A DNA stretch of 64,000 nt from Nitrospirillum amazonense (GCF_007828045.1 NZ_VITN01000004.1:62001-126000), one strand, 5' to 3'. Counted from the first letter of the stretch, positions 23,987 to 33,600 are shown. Program-made: numbers and translations. The notes: generated by a model not told the origin, from the sequence alone.

Positions 23987-25273
23987 ATGAGCGTCCGGAG
24001 GACAGGGCCGGGGATGCCCGCGCGCATTCCAGCGGCCGAGACCGATCCCATTTCCCTCGATGACGGTGCGGGCGACCGCGATCCTGACACCGGTGGCAAC
24101 GGCATTTCCCGCCGTCTTCTCATGGGTTTGGGCGCCGCCGGCGCCGGGACGCTGTTGATGCGCCCGGCCGTCGCGTCCCCCGCCGCCGGTCCGGCTGAAG
24201 GGGAGGGGGTGGGCTTCGCCGTCGTCGGCCTGGGCCGCTTGTCGCAGGGGCAGATCCTGCCCGGCTTCCGCAGCGCCAAGCGGGCGAAACTGACCGCCCT
24301 GGTCAGCGGCCACCCTGACAAGGCCGCGCGACTCGCCGCCAAACACGGCGTGGCCAGGGATGCGATCTACACCTACGAAACCTACGACCGCATCGTGGAC
24401 GACCCGCGCATCCAGGTCGTCTACGTCGTCCTGCCCAATGCCATGCATGCGGAGTTCACCATCCGCGCGCTGAAGGCCGGCAAGCATGTGCTGTGCGAGA
24501 AGCCCATGGCGACCAGCGTGGATGACGCGGAGGCGATGATCGCCGCCGCCAAGGCCGCCGACCGCGCGCTGATGATCGCCTACCGCTGCCATTATGAGCC
24601 GCTGAACCTGGCCGCCATGCGCCTGATCCGCTCGGGCAAGCTGGGCAAGCCCCGCATGGTGGTTACGCAGATGGGGCGGCAGGCTTCGCTCAGCGATCCG
24701 GCGGACGTGTGGCGGCTGGACATGAAGATGTCCGGCGGCGGCGCCCTGGCCGACATGGGCATCTACGGCATCAACGGCGCCCGCTACCTGTTGAACGAGG
24801 AGCCGGTGGAGGTGCGCGCCTGGGCCCAGACCGACCGCAAGGACCCACGTTTCCGCGAGGTGGAGGACCTGATCGCCTGGCAGTTCCGCTTCCCCAGCGG
24901 CGCCGTCGCCAACGGGTCCACCAGTTTCGACTACGCCCCCACCATGTCCTACCAGGTGGAGTGCGCGCAGGGGCGGCTGGTGGCGGACCCCGGCGCCTTC
25001 TACAACGGCAACCGCCTGACGGTGCAGAGCGGCTATCAGTCCCAGGTGCAGGCGATCCACGAGATCGACCAGTTCGCGCGCGAGATGGACTGGATGGCCG
25101 ACGTGGTGCGGGGCAAGGCGCCGCTGGTCTCCACCGGCGAGGAAGGGCTGCAGGACATGCGGCTGATGAAGGCCATCCTGGACTCTGTCGCCCAGGGGGG
25201 CGCCACCGTGTCCACCGCCTTCGGCTACACCCGCGCGGTCGACCCGGCCAAGGCCGTCGATGTGCCGGCCTGA
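23987..25273 (+). CDS. Tat-exported Gfo/Idh/MocA-family oxidoreductase (glucose-fructose oxidoreductase-like)
   Basis: 428 residues. An unusually long N-terminal stretch precedes a twin-arginine signal (ISRRLLMGLGAAGAG, residues 40-54). The NADP Rossmann motif is VVGLGRLSQGQI (residues 80-90) and the conserved lysine is in CEKPMA (EKP 171-173); DMGIYGINGARYLL and FRFPSGAVA are family C-terminal elements. This layout matches periplasmic glucose-fructose oxidoreductases, which keep the cofactor bound and oxidise one sugar while reducing another. GGGAGGAAC precedes ATG 23987. It is 95 bases upstream of GH3 in the same direction, with its own operator. Confidence 0.9.
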   Translation: MSVRRTGPGMPARIPAAETDPISLDDGAGDRDPDTGGNGISRRLLMGLGAAGAGTLLMRPAVASPAAGPAEGEGVGFAVVGLGRLSQGQILPGFRSAKRAKLTALVSGHPDKAARLAAKHGVARDAIYTYETYDRIVDDPRIQVVYVVLPNAMHAEFTIRALKAGKHVLCEKPMATSVDDAEAMIAAAKAADRALMIAYRCHYEPLNLAAMRLIRSGKLGKPRMVVTQMGRQASLSDPADVWRLDMKMSGGGALADMGIYGINGARYLLNEEPVEVRAWAQTDRKDPRFREVEDLIAWQFRFPSGAVANGSTSFDYAPTMSYQVECAQGRLVADPGAFYNGNRLTVQSGYQSQVQAIHEIDQFAREMDWMADVVRGKAPLVSTGEEGLQDMRLMKAILDSVAQGGATVSTAFGYTRAVDPAKAVDVPA

Positions 25274-25304
25274 CCGGCGATTGTAAAGCACAGTGGTCTT
25301 TATG

Positions 25305-25330
25305 GAGCGGTCCCATCCCCCGGACCGTTC
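25305..25330 (+). terminator. Leader hairpin before the GH3 gene
   Basis: GAGCGGTCC (25305-25313) can pair with GGACCGTTC (25322-25330), a 9-base-pair stem with one G-U pair. It ends 12 bases before the operator at 25342. It may end or attenuate transcripts from the preceding oxidoreductase gene; there is no clear T-run. Confidence 0.35.
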
Positions 25331-25341
25331 CGGATTTGAAA

Positions 25342-25355
25342 TGATAACGCTAACA
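25342..25355. promoter_or_regulatory. LacI-type operator candidate 3
   Basis: TGATAACGCTAACA, 14 bases before the GH3 start region and overlapping where a promoter or ribosome site would be. It is nearly identical to the 23955 site (one base different) and shares the core of 11641. This suggests one LacI-family protein governs both glycan modules. Confidence 0.68.
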
Positions 25356-25368
25356 ACGGGAGGGGCGG

Positions 25369-28002
25369 ATGGGTCGTGCCGTGTTCGGGGCCGCCATGCT
25401 GGTGGCCCAGCTTGTGGTGGCGGGCGTGGGGAGCGTTCATGCGCAGGAGGCGGCCAAGCCGCCCTACCTTGACCCCAGCCTGCCGGTGGAACGCCGGGTG
25501 GATGACCTGGTCGGCCGCCTGACGCCGGAGGAGAAGGCGGCGCAGCTGACCAACCAGGCCCGGGCCATCCCGCGCCTGAACATCCCCGCCTACAATTGGT
25601 GGAGCGAGGCGCTGCACGGCGTCGCCCGCAATGGCGAGGCCACGGTGTTCCCCGAGCCCATCGGCCTGGCCGCCACCTTCGATCCCGACGCCATCCACCA
25701 GATGGGGGTGGCCATCGGCACCGAGGCGCGGGTGAAGTTCAACCGGGTGGAAAAGGCGGGGGCGGAGCACCGCATCTACCAGGGCCTGGATTTCTGGTCC
25801 CCCAACATCAATATCTTCCGCGACCCGCGCTGGGGCCGGGGGCAGGAGACCTATGGCGAGGATCCCTACCTGACCGGCAAGCTGGGAACCGCCTTCGTCC
25901 AGGGCATGCAGGGCGACGATCCCAAGTATTACCGGGTGATCGCCACCGCCAAGCACTACGCCGTGCACAGCGGGCCGGAGCCGACGCGCCACGAGGTGGA
26001 CGTGGCCGCCAGCCGGCATGACATGGAGGATACCTACCTGCCGGCCTTCCGCGAGCTGGTGACGGCGGGCAAGGTGGCCTCGGTCATGTGCGCCTACAAC
26101 CGTGTGAACGGACAGCCGGCCTGCGCCAGCGACTTCCTGCTGAACGACCAGTTGCGCCGGCGTTGGGGTTTCAAGGGCTATGTCGTGTCCGACTGCGACG
26201 CCATCGCCGACATCCAGCGCGGCCACCATTACACCAAGACCCTGGCGGAGGCGGCGGCCGTGTCGCTGAAGCTGGGCGTGGACAATGATTGCACGGAGTA
26301 CAACCGTCCGCCGGACGAGCCGGACGATTTCGACCTCTACCGCGACGCCATCGCCCAGGGGCTGGTGTCGCAGGACGTGGTGGACACCAGCCTGCGCCGC
26401 CTGTTCACCGCTCGCATGCGCCTGGGCCTGTTCGACCCGCCGGCCAGCGTGCCCTATGCCCAGGTCGCCGACACGGAGCTGAACTCGCCGGCGCATGTGG
26501 CGTTGGCCCTGCGCCTGGCCAATGAGTCCATGGTGCTGCTGAAGAACAACGGCGTACTGCCGGTGAAGCCCACGGTGAAGAGGATCGCCGTGGTGGGTCC
26601 GCTGGCCGACCAGGTCGACGTGTTGCTGGGCAACTACAACGGCCAGCCCATCCACCCGGTGACGGCGCTGGACGGCATCCGCGCCGCCTTCCCCAACGCC
26701 CAGATCGTCTATGAACCGGGCAGCAACTTCCTGCGCGGGGCCTCCACCATCCCGGCCAGCGCGCTCAGCGGGCCGGACGGCACGCCCGGCCTGAAGGGTG
26801 AATATTGGGGCAACCCTGACTTCAGCGGGGCGCCGGCCGTGACCCGCGCCGACGGCACCCTGAACCTGGACCGCGACATGACTCCGGTGGTGGAGGGCCC
26901 CGCCATCTCCGCCCGCTGGACCGGCTTCGTCACCGTGCCGGCGACGGGCGAGTACAACATCGGCCTCAGCGGCGCCAACGCCACCCTGTGGGTGGAGGGG
27001 GCCGAGGCGGTGAAGAACGGCGACCGCCAGCGCACGCCGCGGATGAAGGCCCTGCATTTCGAGGCCGGGCGCCGCTACGCCATCCGCATCGACCAGACAC
27101 CGGCCAAGGGCCCCGTCATCCGCCTGGTGTGGAACCCGGTGGTCAGCGATCCGCTGAACCGCGCCGTCGCCGCCGCCAAGGCGGCCGACCTGGTGGTGGC
27201 CGTGGCCGGTATCAGCTCCGCCCTGGAGGGGGAGGAGATGACGGTGACCGTGCCCGGCTTCAAAGGCGGCGACCGCACCAGCCTGGACATGCCGGCGGAG
27301 GAGGAAAATCTGCTGAAGGCGGTGAAGGCCACGGGCAAGCCCATGGCACTGGTGCTGATGAACGGCTCCGCCCTGTCGGTGAACTGGGCCGCGGCCCATG
27401 TCGACGCCATCATCGACGCATGGTACCCCGGTGAACAGGGCGGCACCGCCATCGGGCAGACCCTGTCGGGGGTCAACAACCCCTCCGGCCGCCTGCCGGT
27501 GACCTTCTACACGGGCGTGGACGGCCTGCCGCCGTTCGAGGATTACGGCATGAAGGGGCGGACCTACCGCTACTTCACCGGCAAGCCGCTGTACGCCTTC
27601 GGCCACGGCCTGAGCTACACCACCTTCGCCTATGCCCCTCTGGCGCTGTCGGCCGCCACGCTGAAGGCGGGCGATACGCTGGGCGTGGATGCCCAGGTGC
27701 GCAACGCCGGCGCGGTGGCGGGGGATGAGGTGGTGCAGCTGTACCTGGGCTTCCCGCAGGTTCCGGGCGCCCCCATCCGGGCCCTGCGCGCCTTCACCCG
27801 CGTCCACCTGGCGCCGGGTGAGAGCAAGAAGGTCCACTTCGACCTCGACCCCCGCGACCTGTCCAGCGTGACGGAGGCGGGCGACCGGGTGGTGGCGGGA
27901 GGCCGCTACACCCTGACCGTGGGCGGCGGCCAGCCCGGCACCGGCGTTGCCGGCGCCACGGCGGGCTTCACCGTGGCCGGCACCACCCCTGTGGCGGAGT
28001 GA
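25369..28002 (+). CDS. Exported GH3 glycosidase with inserted PA14 domain (beta-xylosidase/beta-glucosidase-like)
   Basis: 877 residues with a signal peptide (cleaved near HAQ, residue 26). The GH3 barrel covers about residues 40-370, with KH at 195-196 and the nucleophile Asp275 in YVVSDCDAI. The second alpha/beta domain starts near 385 (LANESMVLLKNNGVLPV) and is interrupted by a PA14 domain (about 475-590, starting GEYWGNPDF) that commonly limits such enzymes to oligosaccharides. A fibronectin-III-like domain ends the protein (about 770-865). NWWSEALHGVAR fits the beta-xylosidase/arabinofuranosidase GH3 group. It probably acts on xylan or xyloglucan fragments in the periplasm or on the surface. 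Confidence 0.93.
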   Translation: MGRAVFGAAMLVAQLVVAGVGSVHAQEAAKPPYLDPSLPVERRVDDLVGRLTPEEKAAQLTNQARAIPRLNIPAYNWWSEALHGVARNGEATVFPEPIGLAATFDPDAIHQMGVAIGTEARVKFNRVEKAGAEHRIYQGLDFWSPNINIFRDPRWGRGQETYGEDPYLTGKLGTAFVQGMQGDDPKYYRVIATAKHYAVHSGPEPTRHEVDVAASRHDMEDTYLPAFRELVTAGKVASVMCAYNRVNGQPACASDFLLNDQLRRRWGFKGYVVSDCDAIADIQRGHHYTKTLAEAAAVSLKLGVDNDCTEYNRPPDEPDDFDLYRDAIAQGLVSQDVVDTSLRRLFTARMRLGLFDPPASVPYAQVADTELNSPAHVALALRLANESMVLLKNNGVLPVKPTVKRIAVVGPLADQVDVLLGNYNGQPIHPVTALDGIRAAFPNAQIVYEPGSNFLRGASTIPASALSGPDGTPGLKGEYWGNPDFSGAPAVTRADGTLNLDRDMTPVVEGPAISARWTGFVTVPATGEYNIGLSGANATLWVEGAEAVKNGDRQRTPRMKALHFEAGRRYAIRIDQTPAKGPVIRLVWNPVVSDPLNRAVAAAKAADLVVAVAGISSALEGEEMTVTVPGFKGGDRTSLDMPAEEENLLKAVKATGKPMALVLMNGSALSVNWAAAHVDAIIDAWYPGEQGGTAIGQTLSGVNNPSGRLPVTFYTGVDGLPPFEDYGMKGRTYRYFTGKPLYAFGHGLSYTTFAYAPLALSAATLKAGDTLGVDAQVRNAGAVAGDEVVQLYLGFPQVPGAPIRALRAFTRVHLAPGESKKVHFDLDPRDLSSVTEAGDRVVAGGRYTLTVGGGQPGTGVAGATAGFTVAGTTPVAE

Positions 28003-28009
28003 GGCGACC

Positions 28010-28066
28010 ATGGAAGCCAACCGCCGTGAGTTCGCCCCGATGACCGGGGCGGCGCTGGAGGTCTGA
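28010..28066 (+). pseudogene. 18-codon remnant resembling a Tat-signal N terminus
   Basis: An ATG-to-stop stretch of 18 codons reads MEANRREFAPMTGAALEV. The pattern R-R-E-F-x-x-x-T-G-A-A-L is the start of a twin-arginine signal, like those of the neighbouring exported enzymes, but it stops at once. I infer the 5' stump of a deleted exported-enzyme gene between GH3 and the VOC gene. With so few residues, coincidence remains possible. Confidence 0.35.
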
Positions 28067-28095
28067 TCCATCGAAGCAAAACAAAACAGGGAGGA

Positions 28096-29025
28096 ATGAT
28101 GAAGAAGACTTTGATCGGCACGCTGGCCCTCGCGGGCCTGTGCGCCACGGCGCAGGCCGCCGCTCCGGCGCGCCCGCCCATCGTCGCCGTCTCGCACCTG
28201 GCGATCTACACTGCGGACATGGCGAAGTCGGAGGCGTTCTACGTCCATGACCTGGGCGCCACCAAGCTGCCGGATCCGGAGGACCCGGCCGGCGTGCGCT
28301 ATTATTTCAGCCCCACGCAATTCGTGGAGGTGCTGCCCCTGCCGGCGGGGTACACGGGCATCAACCGCCTGGCCCACGGCGCCTTCAATACCCCGGATGT
28401 CGCCGCCATGCGCGACTATCTGATCGCCAAGAAGATCGCCGTGCCGGGCAAGGTGCGGCAGGGGGCGGACGGCAGCCGCTGGTTCGACGTGACCGATCCC
28501 GAGGGCACGGTGATGCAGTTCGTGCAGGCGCCGGCCACGCCGCCCGCCATCCCGGCCAACGCCCTGTCCAGCCACATGATGCACTTCGGCTTCATCGTCC
28601 ATAACCGGGCGCTGGAGGACGGCTTCTACCAGCAGGTGCTGGGCTTCCATCCCTATTGGGCGGGCGGGATGGAGGATGACAAGCCCACCTGGATTTCCCT
28701 GCAACTGCCCGATGGCCGCGACTGGATCGAATACATGGTGGTGGGCACGCCGGACACGAAGGGCATCCCGCCCGACCTGTCGCAGGCCACCCTGGGCGTC
28801 TTCAACCATTTCGCCCTGGCCATCCCCAACGCGGAGGCCGCCTACACCTTGTTGTGGAACGGCGACCGGCTGAAGGGCCAGGACAACCTGCCCAAGATCG
28901 GCCGCGACGCGAAATGGCAGATGAACCTCATCGACCCCGATGGCACCCGGGCGGAGCTGATGGAACTGCACGCCATCGGCAAGCCCTGCTGCACCCCCTT
29001 CGGCGCGCCGGATCCGGAGAAGTGA
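28096..29025 (+). CDS. Exported two-domain VOC (glyoxalase/dioxygenase-fold) protein
   Basis: 309 residues. A signal peptide is visible (MMKKTLIGTLALAGLCATAQAA). Two vicinal-oxygen-chelate halves follow: residues 30-135 (VSHLAIYTADMAKSEAFYVHDLGATK) and 155-295 (MHFGFIVHNRALEDGFYQQVLGFHPYW). His in VSHLAIY and in HMMHFGF, with the C-terminal glutamates (RAELMEL), could form metal sites. The start is ATG 28096 or, with better spacing from GGAGG, 28099. Exported VOC proteins recur in sugar clusters of sphingomonads and relatives, but the reaction is not known. It follows GH3 by about 95 bases, probably on the same transcript. Confidence 0.82.
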   Translation: MMKKTLIGTLALAGLCATAQAAAPARPPIVAVSHLAIYTADMAKSEAFYVHDLGATKLPDPEDPAGVRYYFSPTQFVEVLPLPAGYTGINRLAHGAFNTPDVAAMRDYLIAKKIAVPGKVRQGADGSRWFDVTDPEGTVMQFVQAPATPPAIPANALSSHMMHFGFIVHNRALEDGFYQQVLGFHPYWAGGMEDDKPTWISLQLPDGRDWIEYMVVGTPDTKGIPPDLSQATLGVFNHFALAIPNAEAAYTLLWNGDRLKGQDNLPKIGRDAKWQMNLIDPDGTRAELMELHAIGKPCCTPFGAPDPEK

Positions 29026-29054
29026 GCGGCGCCTTGAGGAACAGGAAGCATGAC

Positions 29055-29880
29055 ATGACCCATCGCATGATCGCGCTGGCCGCCTGCCTCATGGTTGCCT
29101 TTCCGGCGGTGGCGCAAGAGGTGCCCGGCACGTCGCCCGCCAACAGCGCCCCAGGCACCCCCACGGCGCCGGACTGGGCCTATCCCGACTATCCCGGCCA
29201 TCGCCAGGTGGCCCCGCCGGCGGACTTCCACCGCCCGTCGCGGGTGGAGGACAAGGCCATCGGCCTGTTCGATGGCCAGGCCGACGTGGGCGGCGCCCTG
29301 GTGCCGGGGCAGGGGACGCTTCAGGACGGCCGCTACACCATCACCTCGGCCGGCTATAACATGTGGTACGGCCGGGACGAGTTCCGTTTCCTGTGGAAGA
29401 AGATGTCCGGCGACGTGTCGCTGGCGGCGGATGTCGCGTTCCCCAACCCCGTGGGCTACGGCGACCGCAAGGCCCTGCTGGTCATCCGCCAGAGCCTGGA
29501 CGACGATGCGCCGGAGATGGTGGTGGGCCTGCACGGCACCGGCATGTTCCACATCGCCTGGCGCCCGGCCAAGGGGGCCGAGATGGTTGACATGGAATAC
29601 AAGGTGGGCAGCCGGGGCGCCCTGAAGGGCGAGGCCGTCGGCGGCCTGGTCACCCTGCATCCGCAGCGCATCGGCATCGAGAAGACGGGCGACGCCTTCA
29701 CCCTGTGGGTCAGTGAACAGGGGGAGCCCATGCACCCCTACGGCGCCCCCATCGCCCTGAAACTGACCGGGTCCTTCCTTCTAAGCCGGCATCGGCTTCG
29801 TCTCCCATCTGCCGACCACGGCGGACACCGCGGTGCTGTCCAAGGTGACGCTGGAGAACGCGGCCGGGAAGGTGAAATAA
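29055..29880 (+). pseudogene. Frameshifted secreted concanavalin-like (DUF1349-type) protein gene
   Basis: From ATG 29055 the frame encodes a signal peptide (MTHRMIALAACLMVAFPAVAQ) and a beta-sandwich sequence with GLFDGQADVGG, YNMWYGRDEFRFLWKKMSGDVSL and KALLVIRQSLDDDAPE, as in DUF1349-like lectin-fold proteins. After LTGSF the frame breaks: a CCTT tandem (29773-29780) adds four bases. The proper C-terminal end, GIGFVSHLPTTADTAVLSKV, continues in another frame to TAA 29878-29880. A TAA at 29782-29784 also interrupts the restored frame, where TAC/Tyr is expected. The unshifted frame runs on to 29984 with nonsense. The gene is probably inactive, or the region has sequence errors. Confidence 0.7.
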
Positions 29881-29889
29881 GCGGGTACG

Positions 29890-29928
29890 CTGGCCCGGAT
29901 TATCTCGTTAAGGGAGATTCCGGGCCAG
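29890..29928 (+). terminator. Hairpin after the VOC/concanavalin genes
   Basis: CTGGCCCGGA (29890-29899) pairs with TCCGGGCCAG (29919-29928), and ATCTC/GAGAT extends the stem inside. It lies 10 bases after the restored stop of the disrupted gene, an expected place for the end of the GH3-VOC transcript. There is no T-run. Confidence 0.6.
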
Positions 29929-29980
29929 GGTGGCCTGTGCCAGGCTGGACCCAGATGCGACCATCCCCGAAGGACCGCCC

Positions 29981-30565
29981 ATGACCGCCCTGCTTCCCGC
30001 CGAGCTTGCCTGGTATGCCACCGGCCGCTTCTACGGCACCAAGGACGGGGAACTGGCCGACTATGGCTATTTCCTGCACCTGCCGTTCGACGGGGTGCCG
30101 CTGTTCGATGGCGCCCGGTCGGAGAGTACGGCGCACTTCACCTTCGCCGCCCGGCCCTTCAAGGCGGCGCGGGTGGACAATGACGCCCTGACCCTGGGGC
30201 TGGATCCAGTGGGCGAGTTCTCGCTGTACTTGCAACGCCGGCCGGCGGCCACCTTCGACAACCCCGCCTCGTTCATGGAGGGTGAGCGCATCGCCACGTT
30301 CCGCCGCGCCAGCCTGGCGGTGGGCACCACGGTAGCGGTCACCGTCGGCGCCACGCCCGCGCCGGTGGTCGGCACCAACGTGTTCTCCGCGCGCCTGGTG
30401 GCCAGCATCCCGTTCGACTTTGCTGGGGCCCGCCACGACCTGGCGCACCACATCGGCCGGGGCATCACCCAGTTCGGCACCGCAGCCGCCACGCCGGTCA
30501 CCCCGCCGCCGCCCGGCTATGACGTTGTCCTGCCTTTCACCGGTTCGGCCATCGCTTTGGGCTGA
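29981..30565 (+). CDS. Hypothetical protein, beta-rich, unrecognised
   Basis: 194 residues from ATG 29981, preceded by GAAGGA. There is no signal peptide or membrane segment. The sequence has many short beta-prone stretches (AWYATGRFYGTKDG, DYGYFLHLPF, STAHFTFAARPF, EFSLYLQRRP, TTVAVTVGATPAPVV) and then a His/Asp-containing segment AGARHDLAHHIGRG. The end is a P-P-P-P-containing tail. I do not recognise a family. It is a single gene between a hairpin and the convergent propeller-GGDEF gene, 38 bases away, so its context gives no job. Confidence 0.65.
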   Translation: MTALLPAELAWYATGRFYGTKDGELADYGYFLHLPFDGVPLFDGARSESTAHFTFAARPFKAARVDNDALTLGLDPVGEFSLYLQRRPAATFDNPASFMEGERIATFRRASLAVGTTVAVTVGATPAPVVGTNVFSARLVASIPFDFAGARHDLAHHIGRGITQFGTAAATPVTPPPPGYDVVLPFTGSAIALG

Positions 30566-30603
30566 GCCAGGCGGTTAGCTGGACTTAGCCCTCAGGCTCA
30601 CCC

Positions 30604-33600
30604 TCACTCCGCCGAGCGCGTCATCTCCACCCGGTTGCGGCCGGATTGCTTGGCGCGGTAGAGGGCGGCGTCGGCGTGGGCGTAGAGGGCGTCCAGATCC
30701 TCGCCGTTGCGCCGTTCGGCCAGGCCCAGGCTGGCGGTGACGCGAATTTGGACGCCGTCGATCGCCACGCATTCGTCGCTGATGGCCTGCCGCAGGCGGT
30801 CGGCCAGCAGGCGGGCGCCGTGGGCGGCGGTGTGGGGCATCAGCAGCGCGAACTCCTCCCCGCCGATGCGGCCCACCAGGTCGGTGGAGCGCACATGGCT
30901 GGCCAGGACGCGCCCGGTGAGGGCCAGCACGGCGTCGCCGCCGGGGTGGCCGTGGGTGTCGTTCACGCGCTTGAACTCGTCTAGATCCAGGATGGCCAGG
31001 GCCAGGGGGGTGCCGTGACGGCTGGCCAGCGCGATCATGTCGCGCGCCCGCTCCATGAAATGATGGCGGTTGGCGCAGCCGGTCAGCGGGTCGGTGGTGG
31101 CCAGGTGGGTCAGGCGATCATTGGCGGCGCGCAGGTCGGCGGTACGGTCGGCGATCTGGTTTTCCAGTTCCGCCTGCCGCCGCCGCAGATAGCTGGTGCG
31201 CCAGCGCACCAGCAGCGTCACCGCCACCACCGCCAGCGCCCCAGCCAGCAGATGCAGCCACAGGCGCTGGTACCAGGCCGGCATCACGCGCAGGGGCAGG
31301 GTCAGGTCCCGCTCCGTCCACATGCCGTCGCGGTTGCTGCCCCGCAGGCGCAAGGTGTAATCGCCCGGCGGCAGGTTGGTATAGACGGCCAGGCGCCGGT
31401 TCACATCCGCCTCGATCCAATCGGCGTCGTACCCCTCCAGCCGGTAGGCGTAGCGGTTGCGGCCGGGGGCGGTGTAGTCCAAGGCGGCGAATTCCACCGC
31501 CAGGCTGTTGGTCTCGGGCGTCAGCACCAGGGGGCCGGACGCGCGCACCCGGGCCACGGGCACGGGATGGCCGCCCACCCGCAGGTCGGTGATGACCACC
31601 GGGGCGGGAAAGCGCCAGGCGGGTAGGGTGCCCGGGCGCACCACGGTCATGCCGCCCTTGGACCCGAACAGCGCCTCCCCCGCCGGGGTGGCGGCGCTGG
31701 CACCCACGAAATAGTCGACCAGGGCGGAACCGTCGGCGCGGCGCACCGCCCGCACCTCCAGCGTGTCGGGATCGATGCGGGCCAGCCCGTCGTCGGTGCC
31801 GGCCCAGATGACGCCGTCGCCGTCCATCGCCAGGCTGCAGACATTGGCGTGGGGCATGCCCTGGGCCAGGCCGAAGTGGCGGAAGCGTGGCTTGCCACCA
31901 GCGTCGCGGCCGGTCATCAGCGCCAGGCCGCCGCCGAAGGTGCCGACCCAGAGGCGCCCCTGTCGGTCCACCAGCAGACTGCTGACATAGGGGTCCGGCA
32001 GGCCCTGGGGATCGCCGTGGGCCGGGGGGATGCGTTCCACGGCGCCGGTGGCGATGTCGATGTGGTTCAGGCCATTGCGCGTGCCGACCCACAGCTCATG
32101 CCCGGCGCCGGCCAGCAGGGCGCGGATGGTGCGGTCGGACAGCTGGGCCTGGTCGGCCGGGGTGGCGCCGAACACCAGCCGGCCGGGCGTGCCGCCGGGA
32201 CCGTCCAGCGTGTAGCCGCGCAGACCGTCCTCTTCCCCGCCCACCCACAACATGCCGTCGCGGACGATGAGCGACATGGTGGGGGCGGCCGGGTCGCGGC
32301 CGCCGGGCAGGGTGACGCGACGCACGGCGCTGGCGGCGGGGTCGGCGCGGTACAGGCCCCGCCGCGTGGCGATGTAGACGCGACCCGCCTCATCCTGCGC
32401 CAGGGAGAAGACGATGTCCGGCGGCAGGGCATCTTCCGGCCGGTTGGGATCGGGGCGCAGCGCCGCCACCCGGCCCCCCATTGGATCGACGACATCGATA
32501 CCGCCGTCGAAATAGCCCAGCCAGGCCCGGCCATCCCGCGCGGACAGGAGGGCAAACACGTCGCTGGCGCTCAAGCCTTCCCGCCGGCTGCCGCCGAAGA
32601 CGGTGGCGACCAGGCCGGCATCGTGGGGGTGATAGCTGAGGCCGCCGGTACCCCCCACCCAGATCGAACCGGCGCTGTCGCGCAGCAGGGCCCAGATGTC
32701 GTCGTGGGCCAGGCTGGCGGGCTGGGCCCGGTCATGACGTATGGGGCGCATGGCGCCGGACCGGGTGTCGACGGCGATGATGCTGCGGTTGCGCAAGCCC
32801 ACCCAGATTTCATGCGGGCCCGAGGCGCAAATGGCGGAGATCCAGCCCGTCAGGTCGGTGGCGCCGGGATTGACCGCCCGGGGGGCGGCGCCAGGCCGGT
32901 CCACGACGTACAGGCCATACCGGATGGTGCCGACCCAGATGCGGCCCTCGCCGTCCTGGAACAGGACCGAGACGTTGGTTTGCGCGGTCTCGCCCAGCGG
33001 CACGGCCGTGAAGCCGGTGTCGCCGGGCTTGCGGTAGGCCAGGCCCTGCGCCGTGCCCACCCACAGGCCGCCGGCGCCGTCGTGCAGGACCGCCTGCACC
33101 CGGCCGCCGGGCAGACCGCTCGCCTCGGGCGTGCCGGCGCGCAGCACGGTCACGGCACGGCTGTCGATGTCCAGGTGGCGCAGGCCGTCGTCGGTGCCGA
33201 TCCACAATCCGCCGGCGCCGTCGTCGGTGATGGTTCCGATGTCCGGCCGCCCGTTGATGGTGCCCAGGGGTATGGTCTCGAACCGGTCGGCGGTGGCGTC
33301 ATAGAGTGCCAGGCTGTTGGCGCCCACCCACAGCCGTCCCTTGGGGTCGATGAACAGGCTTTTGATGAAGTCGCTGGGCAGGCTGCCCGGCACGTCCTGG
33401 CTGGCCATGTAGCTTTTGAAGCGGTACCCGTCCCAGCGGGCGAGGCCGCCCTGGGTTCCCACCCAGAGGAAGCCGTCATGGTCCTGCGCCAGGGCGGTCG
33501 GCACGGGATGGGGCAGGCCCTGGTCCCGGCCGTAATTCTGAAACACCGTTTCCGCCAGGCCGGACCAGCGGTCCGCCGGCGCGGCGCGAACCAGCGAGGG

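Noticed and set aside
23824-24342. Upstream extension of the carboxylesterase frame
   Set aside because: ATG 23823 has a perfect ribosome site and starts a Tat signal; the upstream part lies opposite the Gfo/Idh/MocA gene and has no coding character.
25300-28971. A 1223-codon minus-strand frame opposite the GH3 and VOC genes
   Set aside because: Antisense shadow of real genes; very His/Gly/Ala/Arg-rich with no motifs, and the plus strand encodes complete glycosidase and VOC proteins.
29881-29984. C-terminal extension of the frameshifted lectin-fold protein
   Set aside because: After the CCTT insertion the unshifted frame runs through the downstream hairpin into the next gene; the natural C terminus is in the other frame.
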